The notes beneath the pieces were generated by a model. That model did no database searches. It saw only the letters and a list, made by a program, of their open reading frames with translations, and had not been told where the DNA came from. 64,000 bases of DNA, taken from NCBI GenBank assembly GCA_036877525.1, contig JAZGTH010000065.1, forward strand, positions 6,545,001-6,609,000, read 5' to 3'. The position numbers and the translations under genes are program-made. Numbering within the stretch: position 1 is the first letter of the stretch; each line of letters starts with the position of its first letter. The stretch is from Chromobotia macracanthus (Eukaryota > Chordata > Actinopteri > Cypriniformes > Botiidae). Of the stretch, positions 1-13,600 are shown piece by piece.

Positions 1-1084
1 TGGTTCTAAATAAAATGGCCAAAGGTGAGAGCTCACAGCACGAATGAGGAGATGCTGTTAAACAGCAGAAAGTGTTTAAGTTATCAGATTAAGGTTTTGC
101 TATGCATTAAGAGATGAGTGAGAACTGTAATGAATGGTCAAGGATCTTAACATCTAATGGGAGCAAAGGATGAAGGTCAGAGAGAAGCTAAGACAGAAAT
201 GAATTAAGTATTCACCTTGTGTGATCACAGCAGCTCGCATCATACTTGCAATTCTGTGCTTTTTCTCTTCAGACTTATGTAGTCTGCATTTCCACTTGTA
301 TTTGCTCCTACAAATGTGATAGTTTGAGCATTACCTATTAAAATGGACTTCGTACAATTAAAAATGGCAACATGTAGTGTGAATCCAATCACATAGATGG
401 ATATTACCTTTATAACCTGGCCAAACTGCTCCACCAACACCACCAGCGTTCTCCCTGACCCCATCTGGTGAGGTCACCCATGCATTTACCCCCAGCACCA
501 CCTCCCCCATCTCCTCCTCTCCTGACCTGATCATAGTCCATAGATTTTTCCATGGGGATCAAAGGCCAGGCACAAGGGAGAGTTTCCCCACATTTGTGCC
601 TCTTTCCCATGCTGTCAGGGGCCCGGAGCCTAGGCCCTCATGAGCCCCCCCATCTCCCTTTTGTCTACTCTCTCTGAAGAAGGGGCTCCTAGGTTGCCCA
701 CTTTCCAGTGTTCACTTGTGATCAAAGCCCCAGAAAGTCCTAAACAACAGAAGTCTTCCATGTCTCTCTCTCTTCTGTTCTTCACTTCTTCCTCTCTTGC
801 TCAGTTTTTTCTCAGACACCCCATCGTATTTTTCTTTCTCTTTTCTTCATCTCAAGGAATGAATTGTAAATTAGTAAAGAATGCTGTTTTAATTCCAAAG
901 CCTTTTCTTGTGCGATCCCCCTCCTTCACTCTCACTCTCTCTTTTCCCCCTAAAGTTAGGAATCTTGCACTTCTTAAGACATAAAAGTGTTGGAGCACTT
1001 TTAAGGCTGGAACCCCAGCTGCACTCACTGCCTTTCAGAATGCATCTATAAGGATTCCTGCTTTTCTTTCTCCTTCATTTTCTT

Positions 1085-1119
<35 letters not shown>

Positions 1120-4100
1120 GCAGAGAAGGGAGGGGGTGGTCCTTCTTTTCTTTCTGAAGAATGAATGAATGAAAAATAAGGCCTTGTTAGACTTCTTCTG
1201 CTCTCCTCTCATTTATGAGGAGAAGCAACAATGGTTCTGTAAAAAAAAGTCATTCAAACTAAAGGTGAATGGAAGATTTCTCCAAATCAGCCTTTTACTC
1301 TTTCCACCATGTGAAAAATTTCATATTCACGTTACAGTTTTGGTGCAATCAATGGTGCCATTGAAAGTTTGTATGAATGGGAACAACAGCACTGAGTATA
1401 AACTGTGTGCTAAACAAGGTTTAGTGTCTGTGTTTTTTAACAGCTGTACTTGTACTGGTCACTATCTCAGAATCTCAGTGTTGTAGTATTAAAATGATTT
1501 GTGTTAAGTACAGATCTTGGCTAAATGTGATCAAATAAACCATCATATAAAAAAGTATTAAAGATTTACCTACACTGTCAAAAATGTTTAGTCAGGTCAA
1601 TTGCAAATCATGCCTGATGTGATGGCATTTAAATTTGTTTTATACAGGTTGATAAAAATATTTAATATGACTAAATCATCCTGAATACATTAGATTACAC
1701 TAACAAAATAACTTTTTTTGGGTCAGGCTGTAAAATCAACTTTGTAAAAGGTGAAAATTTTACACTTCACTCACAGTGTATTCTATACCTACTGTAAAAC
1801 TTACTGAAAGCAATTTTCACAGCAAAAAAGGAAACAATATATAGTTTAAATTATATAATTTATAGTTTCTATTTTATTCACTAATATTAAAATATATATT
1901 TTAAAAGAAACTGTATGCAGTACAGAAGTTTTAGCACAAGATACGGTATCATGCTGTTTGTTTTTCAGAACAACCCCCCCCGACTTTAATGTTAACTAAA
2001 ACAAGATAGTGACACAGTCTATGAGCTTTGTACAACATTAAAAGGTGAATGTAATTCCAGACATAAAACGAGAGAGCAAGAGAGAGTAGATATATCTAGG
2101 ATTACGCGGGGTGCTTTGAACTGGTGTTATGTGGCTGTTGCAGGTGCGAAGGAGATTGATATTGCTGCTACCCTGGAGCACCTGAGGGACCAGAGATCAG
2201 GCATGGTACAGACTAAGGTAAGACACCATCAAAACTCTCTCCTTAGTGTGAAAGTGCAAGAAGAAGGAGATTTGGGTCTTTTAGAGTCATTGCTTTTAAC
2301 AAATACAGGTCAAAAAGACACTTTTTTCTAAACCTTACAAATAACAAAATAAATAATAAATAATAAAAGAACAAATTTGCTCTGTGGGAAAAATAAATAT
2401 ATCTTAATAATAGTATTAAAGTAATATAAATCCTAAATGCACACTTTAGTCATGGCAGTACTTTGACATTTTTGTTCATAAATATGTCTATTCAGTCTTG
2501 TATGTGGTGCCTTTTGATGTTGGTTGTTTTATTCCATAACCCTTTATCATATTACAACAATCCAGTCATTTAATAACGTAATAACTTCAACAACTTTGTT
2601 GTCCATTAAGCAACTACATATTATACCTGCACCCATATAGAACATTCTGTACAATAAAATCCAAACCACACTGCCACAGTTAACATTGATTTGTAATCTT
2701 AAACCACACAGTCGATATAGCACCAAAAGCCAGGCTCAGAATATTAACTACTAATTGACCACTGCTTCCTTGACAAATACATCCTGTTGATGCCACAAGC
2801 AACATTTTGAACAACAGCAAGAAAAGCCTAGAGTGTCCCAAGCATTACAATATCGGCTGATAAGATCTCTGTTATAACTCTTTTTGAAACTATATTACTG
2901 TGACATATTTTTAAAGCTCTTCTATTCAGAGATAAGAGCAGTTGACAATCCTGCAGACGAGTAGCTGGTGTTTATACAAGATAAAGACCTTTAGCCCTAT
3001 CTGGTTAGCCATTTCAAAGTCTGTTTAGGAGTCTAAGATTTAAAACCTCCATGAAAAGTATTAATTGCATTATTACCATACTGGAAGTAATTATTACCAT
3101 ACAGAAAGTAATTAAAATGTAAATGGTATTATATGAGTAATATATATAAGTAGTATATTTGCTTACTGACAGTTAGGTCAGTTTATTTATTTAAGTGAAA
3201 ATTATTTATTTACCTGTTTGTTTGTTTGTTTGTTTGTTTGTTTGTTAAAACAATCATATCTACCTTTAAGTGGTAGACAACTGATTAGTCTAATGTGGTG
3301 TAATACATTGGTTAGGCTAGTAACATTTACTTGTTCTCAAATATGTAAAAAGTATTTTTTATTATTATTTATCATGGTTGTTGACAGATTTATTATAACC
3401 AAATGGAAGGCTGACCTGCTTCCTCAGCAGACAGTGAACTTTGAAGAGTTTCTAAAGAATGTGCCAATGTGCAACAACCATCAAGGCTAAAAATATGTTG
3501 TAAAAATAGTCAGTGAAAGTCGTGTTGGCAACATAAATTATAGCATATTCCTGAGCAAAAAAGTTCGCCTCTCCCCTTGTCATTTCAGATCCCTAATTTG
3601 GCAGCAGAGTTAGTCTATGACTAACTGTATATGTTGTGATAGAATTCCTGGCTCTAGACCTGTAATGTTTAAGTTAAGTTCTTGCTAAATTTTAAGCAAA
3701 ATATAAATGTAATTAAAAATAATGTTCACTGCTGTAGTTTGTGAAACTTCTTGTCACTTTTTTGTATCACTTCTAAATTAACAGCATGAAACCAGAGAAA
3801 CTTCATTTAAAAAAGAAAAACACTGATTTAATTATTTACTTAACAGGTTGTTGATCTAATTGTGAGAACCTGTAATTGGGTTTTCGTTGCTTGGTAAAAT
3901 CTGTTATCTACATTTTTTTGCAAATATTTGAACTGAAATTCAACCTGCTCATGAAATGTAATACAGTCATAGCATGATTGCACAGTTACTGTAATGGCAT
4001 GCTCAGTCAAAATGTTAGCTGTGTGCTGCACCACAAGACAACATATGTCCAAAGAAGCCCCCTTTGCCCTCTTTTAGAACACTTTCAAAGCAGGTACTCA

Positions 4101-5167
4101 TGTGTGAAATTGATCTGGCTCCTAAAATCCATTCTACCCTCTCAGTTTCTGGCCCAGAATAGGAATGTTTTGTGCATTAGCAGCAACATGAGCTTTCCGG
4201 CTTTTGTTTACTTTGAAAAAGAACCTCATAAACAGCTTGACTGATCAGATAAATATCCACAGCCGAACCTTATCATGTCTGGAAAACACTGAAGCATGTG
4301 ACACCATCTAGTGGCAAAATTGTTACAATAACGCTACACAGTTTTTAGGTTGCCTTTCTCTGTCCAAAGCATCTTTTTTATAACAATGCATGTTATTTTT
4401 TATTTCATCAAATTCCTCTCATGCATGTAATGTCTTGTACAACACAGGCTTTTATTTCAGGTCCTACTAGGTTAAATAAAAAGGCAGTACATTTGTTATC
4501 CTCTAAAGACAAAACATGTTATTATACTGTTTACTTTTCTCCACCACTACAAACTTTTGTTTTTAAATTACTGAAAGATGTATAATGGAAATCTTTTTAA
4601 AGGCTATTTTATGTCTGTTCAGAATACTTAAAAGTGCATATAAAGAGTTTTTATCATGGTTTTGTAAAACCTTACTGCATCAAACCTAACACCCACTTTA
4701 TGGCCTGCAGTGAAAAACTTTAGCTTCAGCTGTTAGTTTTCAGGGTCGTTCTTCAGACATTAATTGATTTTATGGAGTGCTTCCCTACGGGAGGAAACAG
4801 GTTTTGAGTCATAGTTTAAACAGAGTCTGCACACATTCTCTGAAGCTTTGCACATATTTATACAAGGAGACATTGTGTATATACTCTGTAGTAAGTCTTC
4901 TAACTATTCTTCCTCTTACATGCTACATAAGCCCAGATTTTCTCATTCTCATTCCAAGTCTGTTTTCCCTGTATTCTGCAGCATATGACTGACATAAAAA
5001 ATGACTTCATGTTCCTAAACAGTGTTCAGGTGCTTAGCTGACTGAATTTCCAACATAATGTCTACATTTCTATCACTTTTTCTGTCTGTCTGTAGGAACA
5101 GTTTGAGTTTGCATTGACAGCTGTAGCAGAAGAGGTGAACGCCATTCTCAAAGCTCTGCCTCAGTGA
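1..5167 (+). CDS. ptprn2: Receptor-type tyrosine-protein phosphatase N2 (phogrin), last three coding exons
   Basis: PTPRN2 is a transmembrane, largely catalytically silent PTP-family protein of dense-core secretory vesicles in neurons and endocrine cells. Three exons are seen. Exon 1-24 is cut by the window edge and ends VLNKMAK plus one base, followed by donor GTGAGA. Exon 2144-2217 has acceptor TTGCAG, encodes AKEIDIAATLEHLRDQR and ends MVQTK before donor GTAAGA. Exon 5096-5167 has acceptor TGTAG, encodes EQFEFALTAVAEEVNAILK and ends ALPQ-stop at 5165-5167. Phases join cleanly (1-1, then 0-0). This is the invariant C-terminal end of the PTP domain; the signature loop with the active-site cysteine lies upstream of the window. 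The related PTPRN has a similar tail, but the DNAJB6-UBE3C neighbourhood fixes the paralogue. The gene converges on the two minus-strand genes that follow. Confidence 0.96.
25..2143 (+). other. PTPRN2 penultimate intron
   Basis: Intron of 2119 bp between donor GTGAGA (25) and acceptor GTTGCAG (ending 2143). It is AT-rich. It carries a (CT)n run at 1089-1115 and pyrimidine-rich stretches at 750-960. Open frames here, such as 640-984 and 1169-1486, show no family resemblance and no splice context, so I treat them as chance. No miR-153 sequence, known from a PTPRN2 intron in vertebrates, was seen in either visible intron. Confidence 0.8.
3215..3246. repeat. (GTTT)n microsatellite
   Basis: About eight perfect TGTT/GTTT units within the last PTPRN2 intron. 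Confidence 0.9.
4303..4316 (+). promoter_or_regulatory. CTCF-like motif
   Basis: ACCATCTAGTGGCA fits the CTCF core (CCANNAGRKGGCA). It lies in the last PTPRN2 intron, close to the gene end. Single-motif evidence only. Confidence 0.35.
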
Positions 5168-5860
5168 AGGATAACATTTACAAACACTTCCAACATGTTT
5201 CTTTCATACCTTTTCTGTGTAGTGTGATCTGTTTTCCTCCTTTATAAGAAACTGGGAGAAATAATTGAGCATTTAACTAAATGTGAACATGAAAATTTCC
5301 AGCTCTATCCAAATTCTCATGTGTTGTATTGCATAAGACATTTATTTGTCATGTGTATAATGATTTAGCCTTGAAATTATTGTTTAGAGAATATTGAACT
5401 AGCCAACTAGGCATGCAATCATAGATTGTGTTTGCTGCTCAGACTGGTGTATGCATTACCCACTAATTGTGCTTATAAAATATCTAAAATGTATGTGTTC
5501 TTTGAAGCAAATGTGATCTAAGCAGTGTTGTATGACACTGTATTAGTCCACTGCAATTACATTTGCATACAGTAAGTTTATGTGACTACATTTATGGATT
5601 GTAATGAGCAATATTAATGCGATGACGAGAATACTATATTACAGTTCTAACTAATTGTGATCTTATTGGCCTCAACATTCTTTGTTGTGATATATTGTGT
5701 TTCTAGATTAATAAACAGATTATATTGCATATAGATGAACTGATTACACATGTGATTAATAATGTCCTGCCAAAATGTAATTGTATATATTATTTTTGTG
5801 TGAACAATATAAAGTAACATAATAAATGTCAAATTGTTGACCTCTGAGTAATAATTGCAT
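5168..5860 (+). other. ptprn2: PTPRN2 3' UTR and candidate polyadenylation signals
   Basis: Starts just after the TGA. Canonical AATAAA hexamers occur at 5710-5715 and 5821-5826, which would give a 3' UTR of about 560-680 nt. A further AATAAA at 6868-6873 could serve a longer form. Which signal is used cannot be read from the sequence. Confidence 0.55.
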
Positions 5861-8800
5861 TCATGGATCATTTAGGGTATATTGAAGGAAGACAGACAGA
5901 AGGAAGAAGGGATATTGTGTCAACAGTCACTCAATTCTCTTAAATCTGTTTAGACATGCTTCATTTAGATTATCTGTATAGAACTACATGAAGAAAATTA
6001 TTACCTAGGCACATGCATAATCGCCTCAGTTTTCTATCTGAATTTTGTTATCCTTGACAGTCCTTAACATAACATCAATGTGCTTTCTTGCTATTTCTGT
6101 ATGTTACTTGACTTGTATATGTATCTGGTGCTTAACCTGCATCTTTATCAGTATGCAGCCAATCTGAATGTAAGGGGGCTTTCTAATCATCTTATGAATA
6201 ACTATATGGTAACCATAATTGTGCATGTTTAATTAGTCGTCATCAGAGGAATACAAGTTTATTAGAAAAATTATGAATGGTAATTGCTTCCTGCAGCAAC
6301 TAGAGTATTATGCGGAATTTGTGATATGTTGTCGTCTCCCTTTCAGGGAATTCATATTTCCTGGTATTGTTCAGCACTGCTAACACGATTAATTACTGCG
6401 TTTGGTGACAACTAGTTTAACTGAAGCTGATTTTTTAATTAACTTAGTTTCACTGTCGTTTGGTAAAAAAAGTCCATTTAGATTGTCCTTGATAATTTGC
6501 TTTGTGATTATTCTCGTCTGTTCCAGGTGTCTTAAATCAGAATGTCATTATCCATTTTCTCTTCTCTCTTTAGATATCTCATTTTAATCATCAAAATGTC
6601 TTGGTGCCAAAGAGAGGTATTACTGTTAGTACTTTTAGTACAAAACTATTCAATTTCATTGCGTTCAGTGACTCACTGGAACTTTGAATAATGGATTATT
6701 TGCATGTTTTTTTTCCGATTGTTGGCTTGGACCTGAAATGACCTTGTTTCATATACACTTCACTGTTCCCATAAACTTTGCACAGCATAGCTTGTTTATA
6801 TTGTATTGTACTTATACACAAGATTTGTTTTACATTACATGATACGTGTGTAATGTAAAACAATAATAATAAACACAATGATTATTTTTCTTGATTTGTA
6901 TTTGGTTAAACTTTAGTATCAGTGGTTCTTACTCTTGGTCTTGGGGCCAATAGCACTACAGATTTTTTATGTCTCCTTTATCTGATACACCCAGTTTAGG
7001 TCATGGAGCTTTCTTTTCTTTCTTTCTTTTTGGATCAGATATGTTAAATAAGAGATTTACAAAATGCGCAGTTCTGTGGGTCACCAGGACTAGCATTAAG
7101 AACTATTACCCTGGAGCAGAAGTGTCAGGGCTGGTCCTGGAAGGCTGCAGTCCTGCCATGTTTAGTTCCAGAACCACCCCAACTAGACACTTCCTCTGTT
7201 TTTTCAAGTATTCCTTATCTCCAAGTATCTCCTTAAATTAGATGGTTCCGGTGGGTTTAATAATAGGCTGGAGCTAAACTCTCTATCCAGGAATAGAGTT
7301 TGACACCACTGCCCTAAAGCAACCTGTGGTCAAGATCAGTAACTGTCCATGTCCTGGGTCAATTCAATTAATATCATGGCTGACCTGTTAGCAGGTCAAG
7401 TCTTTAACCATCAAAAAAAATACAACATTTTGATAGCCAGCGTGCAATCACAGAATATACAACTATGACAACTCTACAGGACATGAAACTTAATCAAGCT
7501 TGGTATCACTAGTATTATATCATTTGTCAAAATAAAATGTATACAGATTTAAGCTGAAAAATAGGCATGACTGAACCAGACAGCTAGCATTGGGAATTCT
7601 TTTTATCAAGTATATTCAGAGTGGATAAATGAACTCAGGGTTCTTATTCAGTTTAATTCAATTTAAATCAGTAAGTAATCATTGGACTATTAGCAACCAG
7701 AAATGACCTTGGGTGCCACTGTGGCACTGAGACAGCTGAACAAAAAGGGAATTGTGGTAAGAAACTGCAGAAAGATATAAAGCATCCCAAAATTACAGAA
7801 AGAAGTGTTCAAATGAGTAATCAGTTCTTTTCTTAAGATTGGATTTTCAAATGTAGGTTTTGACTTGGTAGACAGGCAGAAACAAACGGTGGTTGGTCAT
7901 TAGTCATTTCTGGCATTAGACAAGAAGCCACAGTGAGTTTTATTAGAAATAATCATCGCTAATCTCTATCAGTAGATACATACACGTTGTTATAAAACAT
8001 GGCAAAAGAAAACATTGAATTATGCTGATTCATATAGCATAGTTTTGGTCAGTACTATTGCCTTATAGTTGTACTATACAGTATGTTTGGGGTAACAATG
8101 TCCTTATCAAGTATATCTACAGTATTGTAAAGATGTAACTACTTAATTAAAATGTGAACATTACCACATCTGTCATTGAGATGTAGGAAAGGGAAGCAAC
8201 TGGGCTTTACCATTCAAAGGATAGCCATATTATTTTTTTTACGTGAAACTCCTGCTTCTTTAAGTTTGTTTTAAAATACATTCTTTTCTAAACGTGGATA
8301 TTGTGACCATTGCCAATGCATCTAATGTGTAGGATTCCCACAATATTCTGAAATAACTTATTGATGTGAAGAGATTTTCCAGTCTGCAATTTTTTTTACA
8401 AAGCAAAGACTATGAGTTAGGATTATTAGTCCTCCAGAGTATGAGTCAACCAGAGCCCGTAGTGAAGCTCACTTAGAAACCCAATTACCTTTCCATATTA
8501 TGCCCAAGTCCCTTCTGACAATAACTGGCCCTGTACCCCAGCTCTTTAAGACGACCTTTTCAACAGGAGAATCCCATCAATAGTACTTCAAAACTCAGTT
8601 TCAATCCAGCTCATAATCATGTCTTTACACCCATAATCCTCCTAAAATCTAGGCTGAGTTTATCCAAAAACCAAGACTTCATTTTATCATTTAACCTTTA
8701 CTGAACTACAGTACACTAGAGAATACAGTATGTCATTCAAACAGCCATTAATGTTCAGATTCAAAAGGGAATTACAATAGACTAACTTAAGATGTTAGAC

Positions 8801-9959
8801 TGTAAATTTGATGGACAACATCCCTTGAGACTAATAGATTTGCTGCAAATCCATCTTTAATTTAGATTAATTCATCCTAAATCATCCTATTTATTCAATC
8901 ATAATCTAATCTGGGCTGCTTTTAAAAGCACCTGTTATATCAACAGATCTATATCTAGGTAGGCAGTTTTGTTTAAACAGAAACAATGGTGAACCTTAAT
9001 GTCTGGCTTGGGCGACTTCAAGAAGAGGCATGTGGGAAGTGATCCAGGTCTCCTTGAGATGGCTGACTGAAGCTGGGGTTGTTTTCTTCCATCTAAATGT
9101 GCAGGGCTGTAATGAGAGGGAGCAGATTGCAGAAGTAGCGTCTCATGTCTGGCCAAAACCCCTGCTTGCTTTGATCTACTATAAAACGCAAACAAGCTTT
9201 ATAAACATGGTGCTACAAGGCAGGAACTCACCATGTTCTCCACAGCAATGGACCCGGTGAATACAGAGAACATGAATAGGAGTGTACACACTTAATATAA
9301 TAAACTGGAATATGGATGGAGCTGTTTTTCATGCCCTCATCATCTTATAACCAGACTGTTTTACTGGCAATGTGATACAGAGCCAGAAAGGTTAAAATTA
9401 CAATTAGTATATATTAAAAATATCTGCAGATATGTAGTCATATATTTTACTGGCAATCCATATAATTACAATGAGGTATTATTATTTAACAGCAAATCTG
9501 TTATTTGTTATATGCAAAGTATTTTAAGGATTCTAGCATATAACCTGAATATTTATCTTAATATATGCGTAATATTCACGTAATTTTTCACATAATTCAC
9601 ATTCAATTTAAATGCAAATTACATTACACACAAGATACTTATTGTTAATGTAAACAATATAACTCTAAAAGATTCCACACATATGTATTACATCTGGTTG
9701 CACAAGAAGATTTAACACACATTATGACATTCACATGTTTAGGAGCTGAGATTTAGTTGAGGGGAAATCTCCTGATCTGAGTAAGAACCTCTCATTACAC
9801 CTCATTCTCCTGCATTGTTATTAACCATACAGGAAGCACAAGGAGTGACTGACAATACAAACAAAGAAAAAAAAAACAGATTGACATTTTACAAGCTTTC
9901 ATCCCTGTCCCATCATGCATCAGGGACACTTCTGGCATTTTGTCTCATCTTTTTCCTCT
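5861..9959. other. Non-coding stretch between PTPRN2 and the orphan gene, part 1
   Basis: AT-rich, with no supportable exon on either strand. It contains one decayed dispersed repeat (7119-7314) and short open frames without family resemblance, for example 6969-7241 and 9030-9260. Confidence 0.7.
7119..7314. mobile_element. Decayed short inverted-repeat element, fish-type
   Basis: The left end reads GTGTCAGGGCTGGTCCTGG and continues with a GTTTAGTTCCAG block. The right end, reversed, reads GGGCAGTGGTGTCAAACTC and continues with GTTTAGCTCCAGCC. The two ends are therefore diverged inverted repeats of about 50 bp around a short core. This matches a repeat type I know to be common in teleost genomes. 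Exact ends are uncertain. Confidence 0.5.
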
Positions 9960-10200
9960 TTTTCATCAGTGTCGTCGACGGAGGTCACCTCCGCGACCCC
10001 AATATTGCAAACTGTCACTCAGAGTAAGTGAGTTTATCAACACACATCTAATCGGCCAGCCTCTCCACAGGGACTTTAACCATCTGCATACTGAGATTGG
10101 CTTTTCCCTCCCTTCCTGCTCATAGTCGAGAAGGCACTGCCCTGTGCCCGCATAATTATCAATGATAAAGAGCGACGCTAACAGAAATGTCATGGTATAT
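9960..10200 (+). promoter_or_regulatory. Candidate conserved element with an exon-like segment
   Basis: This stretch stands out from its AT-rich surroundings by its CpGs and balanced composition. It holds an exon-like 54-nt segment at 9970-10023, preceded by a long pyrimidine tract ending TCATCAG and followed by the consensus donor GTAAGT. It also has AT-core homeodomain-type sites (CATAATTATCAATGAT). It could be an exon of an unannotated plus-strand transcript or an enhancer. Confidence 0.3.
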
Positions 10201-10616
10201 TATTGTCACAGACACATTTAGACACCTAAATGATATGCATTCTGTAGCTGAACGTCGGAGGTCAGCAATGATAGAGAAGGTTGGGGGGTGTTCTAAAGCG
10301 TTATTGTACAATCCTCAAACTTACTGAAGGATCATACAAAATAAGATGTGTGTCTGAAGAACAAGATAGAGTGTTAGAGTTAGAGTGTCATTCAGACATA
10401 GAATAACCAAAAGGAGGCACAAACATATAAACTTGACCAATGAACCATAATAACTTCAGATAGATGTAGAATCACCGAAAATGTACTGATGTGTATTGTA
10501 TGTAGTGTAACAAATAATCATGCTCCTGTGGCAGTTTTCTACACATCACCACATTGTTTCAGTTTTGGCCTGTATTCTAGATAATTGGTGGGGTGACAAT
10601 TTGCCACTGACCTTCA

Positions 10617-10653
10617 CCCCCCCCCCCCACCCACCCCCCACCCCCCACCCCCC
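10617..10653 (-). repeat. C-tract able to form a G-quadruplex on the minus strand
   Basis: Runs of C separated by single A residues on the plus strand. The minus strand reads as several G-runs of three or more separated by T, which fits the G-quadruplex pattern with one-base loops. It is followed directly by an E-box CACGTG at 10653-10658. Confidence 0.7.
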
Positions 10654-10659
10654 ACGTGT

Positions 10660-13600
10660 AGGTGTATGTGCATGTGTTTCGGTGTTTGTGACACTGAAAC
10701 AGCAGGCTCCATATTGTCCTTCATCTGTTTATGGTAATTATGGCTTTTATACCTTCTCGGCACAGGAGGCTAGTTGCCCCTATTTCATATGAGAGATTTA
10801 AATGCTTCATAAAGAAACAGCTGCACTAGTTAAAAAAAAGAGAAAAAACCTTTGTATGAGGGATGTGTGTTTCTTTTTCCTGTATAAAGGATGAAATATC
10901 ATGTGCTTCTCACTGCGAAATCCCTCCCTATGTTCATTGTGTGAAATTCAATAATGTGTTATTAAAAATGCTTGCAGCTATTGTAAAGACGACCTGCACA
11001 TTCAGACCAAGGTGAAGAGCTGATCACGCATTTTAATGAGACTGTGAAAGAGGTGAATAAAAGACTGAAAAACAAAATGCACCATGCAGAACAATAAGCT
11101 GCAACAATAAAATCTACATTCTGACAAATTGACATGTTTTTTTATTTCCTATGGAAAGGGCTGTTCAGGTCTCTAGTGGCTGAGGGGAGCTCTCTGTAGC
11201 AAGATATGGGCTTCATTTCAGTACCCACTAGCTACCTAAGTACTTGCTTAATGTGGAGAATGTCCCTGTGTGTCACACAAATACATGTTGACTCAGCCAA
11301 AGTGGCTGAAAGTCATCAAGAAAATGCTACAACACATTTTACAGCCTCTTTTGCTCTTTTCTTACAATTCCTCACCCTTCTTCATATTTCATCCCTACAC
11401 CTCCATAACTTCATCTTAAACTTCCCTTTCTAACCTCCTTTGCCCACAGTCTGTTCTCTTCTGCCCTCCACCTCTCCTGTCTAACTCTTCCTTTCCACCT
11501 CCTTCCATCTCCATTTTCATCTCCTCTCTCAATGCCTTGTCACTCATCAGTGGCTAATCTCTTAGGTTACTGGAGGTCAGGTAAAATCAAGAGGTCATCT
11601 CCCTGGCACTTCTGCTGAACAAACAACAGACAGTGAACTCTGAACCTCGCCTTTGCATGAGAATCAACATCCGTTTTCTGCCGCTGGTTTCCACAGCAAC
11701 CAGGACTCTGCCAAACGCCTGCCCAAGGGTTTGAGACACCCTCCCCTTCCTCTGCTCTTTCTGACTCTCTCTCTCTCCCTATCTCACTCCTCTCTCATCT
11801 GCATCACAGATGAGTCCTCTCTCTGTGCAGTACAGAAAAAAATCATTCATCCATAATTCATTGTGTGTCCCACCCCCACCCCTTCTGGCACGACAACCCA
11901 TCCTAGCAACAGGAACCTAGCAACAGCAACAACTCGCCACTAGGCTTTCAGCCTATAGGGAAGTTTCAGGTCTCATTAAATTCAGCCAATAGGGTGAGAG
12001 AGGAGAGTAGGGAAAGGAGAATACTGAGTTTTTCCCTGCTGCTCAGATAGACAGCTGGGTAGCAGAGACAGGGTATGTCCCAACCACCCTGAAAAGTGAA
12101 CTTACAGGGTATTCTGACATCTTGAGTTTGATTCCAAAGGTGCGTATATGCTTTGCCTGCACAGCATAACATGGTTGATGCATAACATGCCTGTTGACTT
12201 TAATCAAGATTAAAATTTTGGTTTAAAATTTGGTGTATAAAGGAAAGTATGTTGCAAGATCTTTAAACATATTTAATCAATTTATTGCCTCCACTGGTTC
12301 ATTTTAAATGGACCTTGTGGTGTGACTAATGAATTTTCATAGTCCAAATATTGTAGTTTGTTAATTAATGACGCTGAATGCATATTAATTGCAAAAGAAT
12401 GAGAAAAATACTGTTTCAAATAATTTTAGATGAATTGTAACATATCGAAATTCAGGACATTTCATGTCAACTAATTAAATATGTGTATATATTACACTTA
12501 ATAAATATATACTGTCATTTATATTTCTATATGTAGGTATATGTCATCATCATATACAAGATAAAGTTAAACACTTGGGAGAGATATATGTTTTGTGAAA
12601 TGTACCACTAGAAGCTAAAGTAATAAAAAATTGTTGTGGGTTATCGCAATAACACATTGTCTATGGGGAGATAAGACCAGTAATAAAATCCAATATTTTT
12701 ACAAGAGATACAGGTCCAAACATTATTATAGTTGAACCATTTAAGATCTAACAGAAACTTGAAAGAACAAACAAGGGCAGCAAAATAATAATGAATTTAT
12801 AAGTGATGCAGATAATTGATGGTTCTCTGCATCACTTGACCTGTTGACATTGGCAGTGATCTGGATGACAAAGAGACCAGAGTAATGCACATCAGTAATT
12901 ATCCTCACCAGTGAAGGCAAATGAAAGCAATGCATTTAGCAAATGTTGTAACAGAATGTGAAGAGTTATGATATCTTACATTTGAAAGAAATCTGCAAAG
13001 CAGCTCTAGTAATAACCTCAAGCAGTCTTCTGTTGCATAGCAAATTTTGAACTCACTCTGACGTTCACATTTAGAGGGACATATTTCTGACAGAAAGGTG
13101 AGTATGGAAAGGTGGAGGTACAGGTGTGAAGGCTGCAATACACCCCCTAGAAGGCTCAAAAAATGACAAAGTATTTGTCACTGCATAATATTCATAACAG
13201 ACTGGGCACTTTACAAAATTGACAGAAGCAAACTAAACTAGAAAGTAAAACATAAACTGTAAAGGTTTTGTGATGGTGCTATTAGAAAATCCCTCAAATG
13301 CATGACACTCAGCTGAATGGGTTAATAGCTGGGTGACTACAGTACAACAACCTCACAAGAATTAAAAAAAAATAAATACTTCAGTGAAGAAAGCTATTGC
13401 AGAAATGCTAGATGTCAAGGTATTCTCAATAAGAACACAAGAATTTAGCACATGTACTCAGATGAGAGGAGTTTGAAACCTAATCCTTTTAAAAGCAAAT
13501 GGAAGCTGCAGATTTACAAGACTCACACTTTATGGGGCAGCTGGAATGAGAAAAACAATAGCATTGGGACAGTGAACTGGCAAAGACCATTAACAGTCAT

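Larger units (their letters stand above)
2218..5095 (+). other. PTPRN2 last intron
   Basis: Intron of 2878 bp with donor GTAAGA and a TCTGTCTGTCTGTAG acceptor. It contains a (GTTT)n microsatellite at 3215-3246 and one CTCF-like site at 4303-4316. No coding exon is recognisable inside it. Confidence 0.8.

Noticed and set aside
1..5095. Possible intronic miR-153 in PTPRN2
   Set aside because: The mature sequence is not present in the visible introns; in other vertebrates it lies in a PTPRN2 intron that is probably upstream of this window.
9979..9993. Near-palindrome CGGAGGTCACCTCCG resembling a nuclear-receptor site
   Set aside because: Only one AGGTCA half-site is intact and spacing does not fit a standard receptor dimer; more simply part of the exon-like segment.
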